This document shows positions 51,084 to 63,854 of a stretch of 64,000 nucleotides of DNA, piece after piece (the first letter of the stretch is position 1; each line of letters begins with the position of its first letter). A model generated the notes under the pieces. That model was not told the origin of the DNA and ran no database searches. It saw only the letters and a program-made list of their open reading frames with translations. Origin of the DNA: Paramoeba atlantica (lineage: Eukaryota > Discosea); NCBI GenBank assembly GCA_977017575.1, contig CDRNVI010000027.1:62001-126000 (forward strand), in the 5' to 3' direction. Both the position numbers and the translations under genes were made by a program.

Positions 51084-51310
51084 GACAGAGTCTATACTCA
51101 CGCCTAGCCCGCGAGGGCTAGGTACCCCAAGTGAGGTAGTACACGGGCAGTGAATCTCCTCCCCGTCGGCCAGCATCCTGTTTCGCGACCGTGTCGCTGT
51201 CGACACAGGCCCGCGCCTGCGCCCTCCCGTATAGCAAGGGAAGGGTTCACAAGTCAGGCCGTGGAGAGGTCGAAAGACCCGGTCCGGAACGCGCGAATGG
51301 ATTGTAATAG
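51084..51310. other. GC-rich unclassified segment
   Basis: Contains CCTAGCCCGCGAGGGCTAGG (a perfect inverted repeat with a short loop), GTCGCTGTCGACAC and several C/G runs. It resembles nothing else in the window and could be single-copy host DNA or a structured RNA. No tRNA or rRNA signature was recognised. Confidence 0.35.
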
Positions 51311-53441
51311 TTCACGTTTTGAAATTTAGCCGAGGGGCGGCTATATATTTGCCTGCTTGCCCTTCGGGGCACATAATTTTTAAAAGTCTTGGAAATGTAA
51401 TTGGGCCTTTGTACTAGTGTCAGGAATTAAGGAAAATATGAAGGACTTATTCGTGAACTACGGCATGATATTATTTGCAAAATTAGACAGACTTTTCTTA
51501 TTTGTATTTCGCACGAATAAAAGGGCGAGCCCCGTCGTAAGTAACAGCAAGTAAAGAGCTAGCAAGTACATAAGATAAATATTTAGATGCACTTTTGCGA
51601 CCATACAAAATTACGTTCTACTACTAGAATAAGCCGAATGGTAAACCGCGACGGAATATTAGACGATACACACATAATAGATGACAACAATACAGCTACT
51701 AAGTTGTTTATTAAACAACTTATAAAATTATATATATATACCTATTAAACAATATAACTGATATTCAAATATCAGTGTCTTTTTGTGTTGTTATTAAACA
51801 ATGGATTAATTAATATGTGTTACCCAGAGACGGCTTGTCAAGGAGGATTCAACGTGTTGTCAAGGCCCAATTACTCAAATTATGATGTAGTATTCTCTAA
51901 TTGCATGGAGGGGGGTGTTTACTCGTTTGTTATATTCTTGTTAGGTTGTTATTTTGTTACGTTTAAAGTTTTGTGTATGAGATCCCAACGTTTACGGGCT
52001 CCGTCGGAGCCACGCCAGGAGCGCGATAGATCACCGAAGCGGAATAGGGCGCCGACACCCATTCAGACCTCCTCCGTCCAAGACCATTCTAAGCGTCAGT
52101 CCCTTTCGTGCCCTCCCGTGCGCCCCCCTCTCCCCCCTCTCCCCACGCAGCCGGCTCCGCAGGTATCCGCGCGACCTCCTCCGATTCCCCCTACTCCTGT
52201 CCCAGCGCGCCGAAAGGTACGCCCTTCTGGTAGACCACTCAGCCCCGCCCGCGAACCGCCTAGCCCTCTCCCTTCCAACCTTCCCAGTTTGCCTGCGAGC
52301 TCCCTCCCTAGCCCGTACCCTTTTCCGCTGGAGGCTCCCGAGCCCCATATGCGACGAAGAGGAACCCTTAACCCCGACCAGGTTGAGGCTTCTCGCTCGC
52401 CGCGCCGTTACGAGGCCCTTGACATTGACCACGTCGAGTTGCCGCAGCGTTCACGCTGTGATGCGCGTGGGATCATGACACAACCCAGCAAAGAAGAGTT
52501 CATCACGAAAGTGATTGAGCTTCTGCGCAAGGACTACGAGGTCACCGTCGAGGCTGTATGGTCCCTTCCACGTGACGGCCTACGGCAGACGGTTATAGGG
52601 TTGGTGCATATGACGCATCCAAAGGACCCTAACTCAACTGAGTTGTTCGCCGAGTGGGATGGGGACAAGAACACTGCCTATCGTTTTCCCCATCCCGAGA
52701 TCAACTACCACTCTTTGGAACTGGCCCATGTTCGGGCGCAGATGCCGGGTGGGAAACCAGTTGAAGATCTGATCCCCACGTTTGAACGCGTCCGTATTAC
52801 GGACCCGAAAGGCTTCTCCCCCTACGATCCGGTTACTTGGCAACAGTGGATCGACACGGATGATTTGTTCAAGCCACGTGAACTCGTCCGTGAGCTGCGC
52901 GAAGCTCCGCAGCTTGGGGTACGCTTCAACCCTCCGCCGCAGCGTGAGCGCCTGTTCAAGATGTTAACTGAATGGGTGTACGCTGCGTGCAATACGGAGG
53001 GATGGCTAGAGAAGCACAACCTCGCCGTAGCCCTTCTCATCATCGAAGAGCTTCGCAACCATTATTGGGCTGCGGCGGGCGTTGCTGTCGAGCGTGTGCA
53101 ACAGCGGTTGCACCGTGACGACGACCCTCAGGACCGCTACGGTCAGCTTGTGGTTGACGAGCAACTGAGGGGCCGGACTGCGCAGCGTGCTCCTCGTCAA
53201 CGCAGCCAAGGACCTTTCTGTTTTGGCTGCCATCAGCCAGGCCACCTCCGATCGAACTGCCCCCAAGCGTCCCAACAGCAGGGGGGGCAGTTCCGTACCA
53301 CACGCGCCCCGCAACAGGATTTTCGCGGCGGGGTGGTGGGCGGCGCCAACCGTTACGGCGCAACACGGGCTTTCCACTAGGAAATGCCCCCCACCCCAAT
53401 TACTGCCCGTGCAGTACTGCTCGCGCGACCCCCGCTAAATA
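51311..53441 (+). mobile_element. DIRS-2 left half (fossil, 3' part missing)
   Basis: Left end 51311-51385 (shared with 10110-10200), a ~590-bp AT-rich leader without ORFs, the Gag gene, and the first bases of the next ORF (CCCCCACCCC...GCAGTACT, like the start of the DIRS-1 RT ORF). It stops at a poly(T) insertion at 53442. Broken: recombinase, RT and right end are absent. Confidence 0.78.
51976..53380 (+). CDS. DIRS-2 Gag-like protein (fossil part)
   Basis: The frame is open from 51785, but ATG 51976 (MRSQRLRAPSEPRQ) is the likelier start because upstream codons lie in the AT-rich leader. About 467 residues: a Pro/Arg-rich N-terminus, a central block related to DIRS-1 Gag (YRFPHPEINYHSLEL; VRELREAPQLGV) and a C-terminal CCHC knuckle CFGCHQPGHLRSNC. 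Confidence 0.8.
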
Positions 53442-53526
53442 GATTTTTTTTTTTTTACCTCATGAGAAAGTTTTCAAGTTGAAAGAGCTCCATCCTACAT
53501 TTTTTTTTTTTTTCTCAAATGTGAGA
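53442..53526 (-). other. Two stacked poly(T) tracts (retrocopy tails)
   Basis: T-runs at about 53443-53455 and 53500-53514 enclose ~45 bp of unique DNA. Each looks like the poly(A) tail of a minus-strand retrocopy. The first body is almost fully truncated; the second leads into the LINE-A of the direct duplication. Confidence 0.55.
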
Positions 53527-56388
53527 CATGTTCACCTTCCCCCCTTCTCTCAATTTTCAAAGAGAAACTATCCCGAAAATGAAATCTATATAATTTTATA
53601 TAATTTTATAAGCTGACTCAGCTTATAGTGATATTGTGTTTAGAACTTATATACTATATTCTTGAGTTTGCGTGCAGCCGTCTAAGTATTTCTTTAGCTG
53701 CGCATAAATCCCTAATCCATTAAGCTCCTGAATCGTCAGCTTCATTTCGAGTTCGACCTGTTTCCTGTTTAGCATGGCCGCGTCTGCTAGCGAGTGTACC
53801 AAGTTCTGCGTATTGCGGTGCAAAGCGCCTCCTGCCAGTACGGGTAAACATTGAAATGAGTCTTCACGAATTAAGTTCGTACGTACATATGTGTTGGACT
53901 TTCGCTGCAGCGCGTCATTCATGAGCTGTGCATTTCTTTCCACGATTAGACATTGAGAGTTCGTGAATAACTGTCAGATCATAGAAGACCGCACCCGTGT
54001 TCCAATAGATCACGAGATCGGGGCCAGACCGACAAAGTTTTTTTCCTGCACAAGTCTTCTGATGTACCAACTGGTTTTCCGGACTGATTGTGGATCGGCA
54101 AGCGATGCACTTCCACGTAGAAAAGTTTCTAGGTTCCGTTTCACATGGGATGCCTGCTTTCACGCATAGACGATGTAAAAATCCGACAAGTGAGTTATGT
54201 TTCACGGTCGTATTTATACCTGAACATTGAGCACAGCCTGGGATATGGGTGAGGGCGTTTCGGTTATTGAGGAGAATACTGCACCCTGGACACAATAGAC
54301 TGGTAGGTAGATCTGGGTGTTGGGCATTTAGTCGTGGCATAATCGCGAGTTTGAAGAGATGGGAAGGGATGTACTTCGCGTTGGAAAGGATCCAGTCGCT
54401 GTTTCCTTTGAAGGATGTGGCTTGTAGAATGGGCTTAATGTCGGGATCCGTTTGCAACTCTTTCAATACTTCGACATGATGGATGCAGGTGGAAGCTTTT
54501 TCGTCCACTGGTATGACTTTCATTGTCGAGTTCTTAGGAATAGACGGGTGTGATGGCACCGCGTTGTCGATCCGAGCTGAAAAAGAGTTTCGGCGCTCAA
54601 GAACCGAGTAGCGGGATGCCACATATGCCGTCTCCCTAAGGGGACTGCTCGCTGTCAAACCCATTCCTCCCTTCTTAACGGGTAATCGTACAATTTTCAT
54701 TTGATCGGGAGAGAGTGGACCAATCCAAGACTCTACCACATTTTCAACCTCTTGATCAAATTGTGATGATGCTTTCTCTGTTGTTTCGGGCGGGTGGACA
54801 CGAATCAGGTATTGTTGACGAACATTGGCACATTTTGCTAAAAGAATCATCGATATATTATTGATGCCCATTCGTTTTAGCCGCCGAAAAGCTGTGACCT
54901 GCTTCTCTAGTTGACGCAAAAGTCGTTCACTTATTGTGTTGTTTTCTCCAATATACGCTCCGAGTACTTTGACCGCTTCGTCCTCCGACTTTACACCTTG
55001 GGTGCTCAGCGAATTCGGTATGGAATTTCCGGATTTTCCTCTGAACCAAACGCATTTTGCCTCGGCTAGTTTCACCTGTTTTTCTTCTAGGAGACCTTTG
55101 AGCCTAAAGAATGCTTTCTCCAGTTCGGTTGAATCTCGAGACACTAACGTTATATCGTCAATGTATGCATTTATTTCAATACCTGGAAATTCGGAGGCCA
55201 GTGTCTCGAGTATTGGTTGACAGAATACGCAAAAGTAAAGACTAGCCAGAGCAGACCCTTGCCGTACACCTGCTGAGCTCATTATAATGTCCGTCAGGCT
55301 GCCATCGGAGCCATAAAATAAAAGTTCGGAAGCATTTGAATATTCGGCCGCAAAGAACCTTTGAAAGGGTTTCAGTGTAGCGAAAGCAAAAACGCACTTT
55401 GCAATTTCCTCTCGTGAGGGTGAGTTGAATGCATTTTGCATATCCACAGTCAGGATTGAGTGTCCGTCAAGCCAGCGGTCCCGCAACTTGTGTACGATTC
55501 GTTCGCACCCCGCTTGAGAGAATACGCCTTGTTGCATTGGTGCAAAGAGGGGTTCCAGTGACTTTTCGTATCTTTGCAGCAGAATTATTCCAGCTAATTT
55601 GCTAAATATTTCTCCAATGGCTACTGGGCGTACTCCCCCGTTGGGCTTGTCGATGGCTACGAGTCTTGCCCGATTTAGACGCTGTAGAACTTGTCTAGAT
55701 AGGAATCCGTTGATCAGATCGCTCATCATGTGACAAAGACTATTGCAACATGGCTCGTCGTCTATGAGAAGTCTAACGATGCTGTCGGTCGTACCTGTAG
55801 GCCCAGGGCTCACACCTTTTGCCAGTCGTCTACTTGCACATCTTAGTTCTTGTACGGCTATTCCTGCGATAATCGGTGCATCTTCCGGAACTTTGAAATT
55901 GCAGTTTTGTTCTGGATGAAGTGCACGTAGTTTTTGGACTTTTTCTTGATCAGTCAACGTGCTCTTCTGAAAAGAACAGTCCAAAATCCTTGAAGCCTTC
56001 GATGTACAGTTTTCTAGCACCAAACGAGTGGCCCGTTTGATTGCTCGCTTGTCCTCATGAAAAAACTCGTCTTCTGGTTGATTGTGTTCAACTGTCTCTT
56101 GTTGTATGGGTCTTCGCCGCCGTTGTCTACTATTGGCTTGACGCACGGAAGCTAATGAAAGTTTCATTGCAGACAAAACTTTATTCCAAATTTGATTTCT
56201 TTGTACGTAGTCGCTTTCTGCATAGATGGCATGATGTCCCTGTATATGGCAATCACACTGGAGATAAAATCAGGACTAATGGTTTTCGCGGTTGGAATTG
56301 GGAGATGGTCTACGTCTTCAGCTCCTGTGTCCAGCTTAAGCGCTCTGGCCTTTTTAACATGTGTTTCTTCGCGGGTCTCAATAGGAAG
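53527..56388 (-). mobile_element. LINE-A copy (second copy of 40794-43697)
   Basis: ORF pieces 53647-53943 and 53915-56176 carry the same C-terminal frame slip. Two residue differences from the first copy were noticed (WNTG for WNMG, RSTISP for RATISP). The 3' UTR differs only at its outer ~20 bp, where the duplication edge lies. Confidence 0.9.
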
Positions 56389-57253
56389 GTCGACTTACTT
56401 TGAATTTGAAGATACGATACCAAAAAGAAAAAAAAAATGTAGCAGTGAATATCGAGAAGCACGGGCACGGTGAGCGATACGGAATTTCCTTATGATTTAT
56501 TTTGGCGGAGTAGGCACCGCTGAAATACATCAACGTGCGATTGGGTTGTAAATGGAAGTAGGACGAGCGAATGGGTGGTCCCCGCGTCACCCGTTCGCAA
56601 GCTGGGAGAGGACAGAAGTGTTGTGGGATTATTTAATTTTGTTATGTTATGACCGGTCATACAGTATTCATATGAATTTTGAATGTGCATAGAATTGAAC
56701 GTATCAAATATCAGATAGAAGAGGGGAATGAAGATATTGTTTTGCTTAGTGCTTTCTTTCTTTCTTATAATATTTATGATGCACAATTCTCATAGTTTAC
56801 GGAGAGAATTGGGCGAATAAATTATTTACGTTATACCAGTTTATCTATTGTGTGATGGCCGAGGGGCATTGTACCTGTTGTAAGAATTCAACTGATTTGA
56901 TATATACACCCCCCAGATGTAACCCCATGTGTATACAGACGAATATGACGTTTGCTATGGTGATTATAAATTCAAGACTTTATTTCCTTTGTTAATTCGC
57001 GACAGTTAAAGTTTCCCCACCCGCCAAACCCCCTAACCACTCCCCGCGTCACCCGTTCGCAAGCTGGGAGAGGACAGAAGTGTTGTGGGATTATTTAATT
57101 TTGTTATGTTATGACCGGTCATACAGTATTCATATGAATTTTGAATGTGCATAGAATTGAACGTATCAAATATCAGATAGAAGAGGGGAATGAAGATATT
57201 GTTTTGCTTAGTGCTTTCTTTCTTTCTTATAATATTTATGATGCACAATTCGA
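56389..57253 (+). mobile_element. DIRS-1 end structure without interior (fossil, second copy)
   Basis: Same right-end, left-repeat, right-end order as 43698-44562. Here no DIRS-1 coding part precedes it, because the duplication began inside the LINE-A that lay between. Confidence 0.87.
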
Positions 57254-57845
57254 TAGAAAACTCTGAGAAGCAACAAAAAGGCAACAAGACCACAGGGACA
57301 CAAGGAGTACGCACGGCACTGAAGAAACTAGTCAATGACGAGCACGAAAAACTTGCGGCAGAGCTGAAAACAAAACCACGTTTCAGTGGAGTTATGAAGC
57401 GCTCGAAGGAAGCAAATTTTCATCTCCTCTCGACCAACAACTACGTAAACCCGTACCTCTTCCAGCAAACGCTCAAGATGAGGCTGGCCGTCAGTCTCCC
57501 TTCTTCGAGTAATATCTCCTGTCCTGGATGCGGGGTCAGTGAATCGCCCTCCGGAATATTTCCACACGTTGCAGGTTGCTCGAAATGTGCTGGGATGAAC
57601 TGTACGAGAAAACACTCACACATTGTTCGATACCTTTCAAATCTATGTGGAAAAGCTGGACTCCCATGTGCGGTGGAACCGCGTCTGTATTCATCGTTCT
57701 TTTGCACGAAGTGTAAGTGCTCTATTTCACCAGAAGCAGCGGAGAGACACCCATGCAGAGCTCGTCGTATACGTTCGGGCCCCGATCTGGCCATAATGTG
57801 GCCAGATATTGGAGAAGTCCTCTACGATGTCACAGTCGTACGATA
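57254..57845 (+). pseudogene. LINE-A fragment (second copy of 44563-45154)
   Basis: Identical knuckle and partial RLE (IRSGPDLAIMW ... LYDVTVV), ending at the LINE-B leader. Confidence 0.85.
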
Positions 57846-57859
57846 AAGGTACAGTATCG

Positions 57860-57892
57860 TAACGATAAAGATACAGTTTCTGTACCTTGTTG
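57860..57892 (+). other. Spliced-leader copy, 33 nt (in duplicate)
   Basis: Duplicate of 45169-45201, with the same imperfect half-copy just upstream. Not an independent event. Confidence 0.82.
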
Positions 57893-57921
57893 AATTCTTT
57901 TCTTAATCTTTCTCACGTTCC

Positions 57922-58248
57922 ATGGTTCTAACTCGCTCTAAAGCAAAACAGGAATCCAACTTTGATCGCGAAGCACAAGCTCGAGAGGGCGCGCACAAGC
58001 TCGGTTCATGGGACCAGTTTCAGGCAAACAAAGACCTGGTTAAAGGCGCTAGCACATACAAGGAAGAGCTGTACACGACACCACTTCCGCCGGATCCTTC
58101 ATCAGAATTAGAACAACGGGCCGAAGACATTGCCCTCAGCATTACGAACTCTATCGAAGGCGTGACACCAGACACAGGGCGTCAGCAAACGAGCTCGGAA
58201 GAAGAATTATTTTCCAGCGTCCGTCCCACCGAGAATTCCGTTTTCCAG
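57922..58248 (+). pseudogene. LINE-B N-terminal part (duplicate)
   Basis: Same as 45231-45557 apart from one silent change (near 58152). Followed by a poly(T) two bases shorter. Confidence 0.85.
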
Positions 58249-59273
58249 TTTTTTTTTTTTTTTTTTTTTTTGCTATTCACAAATGTCGCTTGCAACACTT
58301 ATGACCACGGAGAGACGGGCGAGACGTGATCTCCTTTACCCCCCATTATCTTCCCTCTACCTTATATCCCATACCGTAAACTTATAATAGCTATATTAAT
58401 TATACTTTTTTTTTTCTTCAAGTTTCCAATGTTTTTGTTTTTAATGTCAAATTCTAGAGGCCCATGTTTTGTGAATCGTCATTAGATAAAAAATTTCTCA
58501 GCTGAGAGAATATAATCGACCCATTTAACTCCTGCAGGCACAGAGAAAATTCGTTCAGTGTTCGGACCCTATCAAGTCCGCTGCAGTCCGCCAACGTATG
58601 CAACAAGTGCCGGAGCCCGTGATGCATAGCACCACCGGAGAGGACTGGGAGGCATACGAAACGCTCTTGAGGTATCATCCCGGAAGCCACGTATGTGCTG
58701 TGCTTGCGCGTAATGGCCTCTCTCATCAGGGTACCGCTACGTTTCCGTGCATTAGTGGGCGCCAGCTCGTGAATTATTGTTAGGTCATAAAAGATTTCCC
58801 CAGTTGCCCAATGTATTACAATGTCAGGTCCTGACCGATGGAGGCTCGCATTTCTACAAACTTTTTGATGATCAGTTTTTCGCCATTGTGGGAACGATTC
58901 CCCGCATGTAGAGCATTTAAAAGAAGTAAACTGTCGAGGTTCCCTTTCGCATGGCACACCCGCCTTCATGCACAGTTCATAGATAATACGCACCAGATTA
59001 TTATGTTTCATTGTTGTATTATTTCCGGAACACTGGACGCATCCAGCTATGTGCGAAAAGGCTGATGAAGAATCCAGAAGGGTGCGACATCCTGGGCATT
59101 GCAGACTTTCGGGAATACGAGGGTGGCTTAGACCAAGACGTGGCATCAAAGCTAATGTGAAGAATTTGGAAGGCACTAACTTTGCCGTCGAATGAAGCCA
59201 CGCGGAGTTCCCTTTTTCACTTGCTGCTCTCAGCACTGGTGCAATTTTCGGGTCCTTACTCAACGATTCTTTC
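58249..59273 (-). mobile_element. LINE-A 3' fragment in LINE-B (duplicate)
   Basis: ORF 58454-59263 is identical in sequence to 45765-46574. The insertion therefore predates the direct duplication. Confidence 0.87.
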
Positions 59274-59825
59274 TCCAGTTCGAAGGGGCCGCTCCTTCTT
59301 CACTCAGCCAATCGAAATCTACAAACAAGGCTGTGAAGGAGAAATGCGAGCGCCACAACCGGGGGATAGCTCGTACCGAATACAATTATGACGACGACAA
59401 ATTAATTTTCCCCGACCTGACGCCTCAAGACCTCGACTTTTCGTTGAGCGGTGGAACCAAAGTAAGGAAAAAGAAAAAGCGCCCTAAAGGGATCTCACTT
59501 TCCCAGCTACATACCCAGTTATGCACCGAGTCTGGGGGCGACAGTGATGACCGTGACTCCACAGATGCGTCAACAAGTGTTCACAGCTCTCCGGCTGAAT
59601 CACCCCTGAAGAAGTTAACCCCGAAAACGGCTGTAGGCAAACGTAAACGTCCCCAGCAGGTGTCGAAAACTACCTCCCCTGACGCCCCCAAAGCTGAAAC
59701 AATGAACAATGCCCCCGAACCGACCCCAACCCAAAACTGTGCGATAGAAAAAACACACACCACGCATGAAAATACGCGAAAATGTCCCTTCGAGGGATGT
59801 ACTTGGAAAACAGGGCCCCACGGGG
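59274..59825 (+). pseudogene. LINE-B ORF piece up to the C2H2 finger (duplicate)
   Basis: Matches 46585-47136 and ends at CPFEGCTWKTGPHG, in the middle of the finger, where the duplication stops. The frame runs 38 bases into the neighbouring antisense LINE-B before a stop. Confidence 0.85.
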
Positions 59826-62800
59826 CAAGCAAGGAAACGGGTCATCAGGGAGAAGGCGATTAACCATCATGCGGGCCTGAAGGCGCATGAGGGTCACGTT
59901 TAACTCCGTGAAGATTCTGCTCGTCGCCCCCCCTTCTGTCAATAACCCGCACGAGGCGTGCGAAAGCCGTTCTCCAACTTTACGGAGTACTGCGGATGCA
60001 CTGCTGCTCCACGCACCGTAGCTCTCCACCACCATGGCGGTGAAGGCACAGCCGGCTTCTTCAGATTCGTGTCTCTGCTGGCCCTTTTGCGTTGATGAAT
60101 ATTGTTCAGCAAATGACCCCGCGGTTACCCAGCTAGCATTCCGGACTTTGTCCGTATATTTTAGTTGCTGAGCATGGGTGACCGCGAAGTCAAGTACAAT
60201 CGGATTCCCCAACTGGAGACCGGGCAAATAGACATCGCCGGGTCTGGTGAGGGCGCCCCCTGGGCCTCTGTTGCCAAGACTTTTTTCTCGTTGTGGGGCC
60301 AGTTTGGCTCTGCTGCAAAGGTCGGCGAACTGATCTGCCACGGCATTATGCCTCGTGATAATTCCATTGCCGTGTTTGCAGGACAATGCGTGGTCCCCTT
60401 TGGTGTCCAGTGGGAGAGAACATTTCGGCATAGGGCATTTCCCTTCTTCAGGGTAGACGTCGATCCCTAACCACCAGCGGGCCAAGGTTCGAAACTCTGT
60501 AGGAGTAAAGGAATACCCCATGTCCTTAGACGGGGTTACAAAAGCCCAACTGCTTGCCCCTTTCCCGCATTGAGATATCCATCTTGTTCGTGTTCGCACA
60601 TCTGACATCTCGTACGAATGAGAGAAATCATAGGCCGCGATCGCGTAGCTGATGTCTCGTTGGCGTGGAATCTTCCCTTTCCTCCATTGTGGTGGATCTG
60701 TATCAGTACAATCCTCCGAGGCATATAATGGTGTAGATAAGTGGATATCTTCAGGGATGTGCATGGTGCGGGAAGTTGTACGGAGCGCGGGTGGTAGGGA
60801 GTTCTCTGAGGGAGGGTTATCGTTGACACTTAGGGTACGTTTCCTTTTTCGGTAAAAGAAGGGACTACTAACTGCTTTTTCGCAAGGGGCGTTCGGCGTT
60901 GTAAGGATCCGACCTCGGGGATCAAGTAAAGATGTTCCAGCTTTCTGGTTGATGTCCCTGACAGCTTCCACAAATCCATCCGCATCAGAGGGGTTCCATG
61001 AATCTTTGTCCGCAGAGAAGGCGACGGAAGATACGTATGCGGCAGTGGCGTGTAACGCTGCGGATCTTAACCCAAAACCGCCGTGCCGCTTCAAACGTTG
61101 TGCCTGAGATCGGGCGTAGGGGTCCAGGGGGCAAATTATAGCTTCGATGGCGGTCATAAGAAAATCGTCGAGTCGGGCGCAGAGATGGGCTATGGTTTGG
61201 GGTGGTGTGCTTCTCAGGGCGTAGACCATCTGGCAGAAACCGGCACACTGCCTGATAAGAGCAAGTGCAACCTGTGGGTCCCGAATGGTGGCGATCGCGT
61301 CGAGCGTATCCTCAGCGGGGCCTATGGCGTGGATCGCGAGATACTCTGAGCAGTGTTCGGGCGATCCCACCGGGCTTCCAAGGATGTCGAAATTGCCATG
61401 GACGTTGATCTTATTGACGGGTATGTCTGGAAATTCAGAGGCGTGGTGTGCCGAGGTCGGGGGTGTAATGATCTCGCATTTAGACATGTTAAGGAATAAG
61501 CCCCATTGCGGACCTACTCTGGCAATCGTGTCGAGGGCGTTCCTGACGTCTTGCGCCTGGCCAATGAGGACACCGTCGTCGAGGTACCACAGCTGGGCGA
61601 AGAGGTCCGCCTGAAGATCGATTGCTTCTGAGAGCGCTAAGGACACTAATGAGAAGAGTAGCGGTCCTAAAGGGTCGCCCTGCTGCACTCCTTCTTCGGA
61701 AGAAAGTGATCGGAGTCCGTAGGTAAGGGAGCTGGGATTTGCGTAGCACCAGTTTATCCATGGGAATAGCTCAGGGAAATGTTCCTGGACTAGAGGTAGA
61801 AAGCAAGCTCTGCTCACGTTGTTGAACGCGTTCCGGAGGTCAACTTTGCATAGTACAAAATTGGGGCAATCCATGTTCGATGAAATAGCCAAGCGGCACA
61901 TGTGGATTATGCGCTCAGCCCCTGCTGGTGTAGCTACACCATATTGCCGACCAGCGAAAAGAGTACTAGCTTTGGACCGAACCGCGTTGCACGCAGCCTT
62001 GCTCACCAACCGTCTCACAGTTTCTCCTGCGGCAATTGGGCGGACGTCGTTTTCGCCTTTCTCTAAAGCGCACAGCCGGGCTCCAGCAAAGTGGCTCTGT
62101 ACTTCCACTGGTGCTTTTCCCGCTAGGAGGTGATTCGCCAGCTTCGTTAGAGACTGGAGTGAATTAATGTTCTTGCCTCCGTGGGTAAGTATCGCCGCTT
62201 GTAAGTGCTCGGGGCGCAGTCCCATTGTGCCCGCGGAGGAGCCTCGGTGAAAACCCCTTACCGCCTTCTCAATTTCGGATTCATCCAACTCCAGGGGTGC
62301 TGCAGCGGGGAAGTGGTTGACGCTCCCAGGGATGAGCAGACGGCAGGGGTGTTTTTCTTGTAGCTTAGAGAACGTGGCATCATCGTCCGGAGCCATTGGA
62401 TCCGACGTTAGAGCAGCCATGCCTCTGGAATATTCCCCCTGCCGAACGAGGAGTTCTGCCCTTAGTGTGGCTTTCTCTTCTTCATCACTAACCTCGGTAG
62501 GGGTTGCTTCCTTTTTGCGGTAGGTCGTCAAGGCCTCTTTCCAGAGGAGGGAATAATCCAACGCAAGCCAACGCTGCATGCAACTGTAGGCGTGGGAAGC
62601 ATATGCCATGTGGCCTTTGCGGCCTCCACGGCGTGGGGCGGGGAGGACACATTTGGGTAGCATGGCCAGCAAGGTCCACGACTGCAGTGAATTGTCTTTG
62701 ACGGCGTTATCCAAGGTCTCCGTAAGAATTTCACCCCACAGCTGGCGGCATCGATGTGGTACGTCCTTGCATGTACTAAGCGGTAGCGAGCAGATAGTTG

Positions 62801-63806
62801 ATAAAGATGGAAGCTCAAGCTGAGTGATTCCGGCTCTCCGTCCTGGGCTCTCCGCGTCAGGAAGGGTTTGCGCATGAAGCTCGGATGGCGGAGAGGCCAT
62901 TGTTGCTTTGCAGCTATGGGAGTGATATGAACGTTTGTTTTTGTCGTAGTTTCGCCCGCAAGAAGAACAAAGGAAGCGACCTTCTACATCCCACCACTCT
63001 GCGGGAATGCTGCTTCCGTGCCGGCAAGCGACGTGGTTGTAAAAAGCTTGCCACGACCCGCCGTGTGGCAAGCTCCGCCATGAACATCCCTGAGCCGGGC
63101 ACTGTCGAGAATCGTCTCCGTTGAGGGGAAAAGATGCGCCTTGTGATCCGGAGTACCCATCTTCCTGTTGTCCTTGACTCAATTCTGCTGAGACAGTGTT
63201 CTCTGCAGAATTGGTTGCTGGGGGCATTCCTCGTCGTTGCGATGGTGGGGGATAGGGGGCAGCTTGGTCGTGAATCGTGGATCCAGCGGACGCAGTCTGT
63301 ATTTGGGTTGTCGTTAGTTGCGTCGAACATGGATCAAGCTCCATTGCAAGCAAATCTTCCCTATCGCGTAACTCATTGTCGTGTACCCTATGGTCCGCCT
63401 CTTCCGTTTTTCTGAAAGTGGTTTTCTCTCGCGTCTTGGGAGTTTTTATGAGGCCTCGAATGTGCCCTTTAGTACAAGGAGATGAGGTGGATGCTTTACG
63501 CCGTACAAACTTCTTTGCAACAGAATCTTTGTCAGACTGTGGTGCTTTAACCTCGTGACCTGGGCCGATGAGCACCCGAGAGTGATTCATTTCTTCGTCG
63601 CTTCCATCTTCGCGTCCTGTGTCAGGTGTCGGTTTTCCGTGTGAAATCGAATCAGCTTTTTTGCACCAGTCTTCAGGGATATTCGTAGGAATGGGAGTGG
63701 TGTATAGAAGTTCGTTGTAGGTACTCGGCTGGTTAATGAGGTGCGCATTACCTTCAAATTGATCCCAGGATCCTGTTTTATGAGTCGACTCCTCTTCGCC
63801 GGTCAT
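59826..63806 (-). CDS. LINE-B ORF, C-terminus truncated by a rearrangement
   Basis: Starts MTGEEESTHKTGSWDQFEG; the usual LTRSK opening is absent. STYNELLYTTPIP, C2H2 finger CPAQGC..HVACRH with CSSCGRNY..H..C, RT KVDLRNAFNNVSR, GVQQGDPLGPLLFS, LWYLDDGVLIG, a ~45-residue Lys/Arg/Pro-rich insert after DPRGRIL, knuckle CPMPKC..GDHALSCKHG, RLE TRPGDVYLP..IVLDFAVTH, FTAMVVESYGAW and LNVTLMRLQARMMVNRL. The native end is lost a few residues later and the frame runs on into antisense DNA to 59670. No internal stop was seen. Confidence 0.87.
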
Positions 63807-63854
63807 ATTAAAGGAACCGCGTACCTGCAAAAAGATGGAATAAGGAAAATAATT

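Larger units (their letters stand above)
53527..59825 (+). repeat. Direct duplication, second copy
   Basis: Copy of 40847-47136. It contains the same order: LINE-A (minus), DIRS-1 ends, LINE-A fragment, SL and LINE-B start, LINE-A insert, LINE-B finger region. The right edge joins the truncated 3' end of a minus-strand LINE-B. Confidence 0.93.

Noticed and set aside
51785-51975. Membrane segment at the start of the 531-aa DIRS-2 frame
   Set aside because: The upstream part is AT-rich leader; ATG 51976 begins the region similar to other Gag proteins.
59670-59825. C-terminal extension of the 1396-aa LINE-B protein
   Set aside because: It is antisense of the neighbouring LINE-B across a duplication breakpoint.
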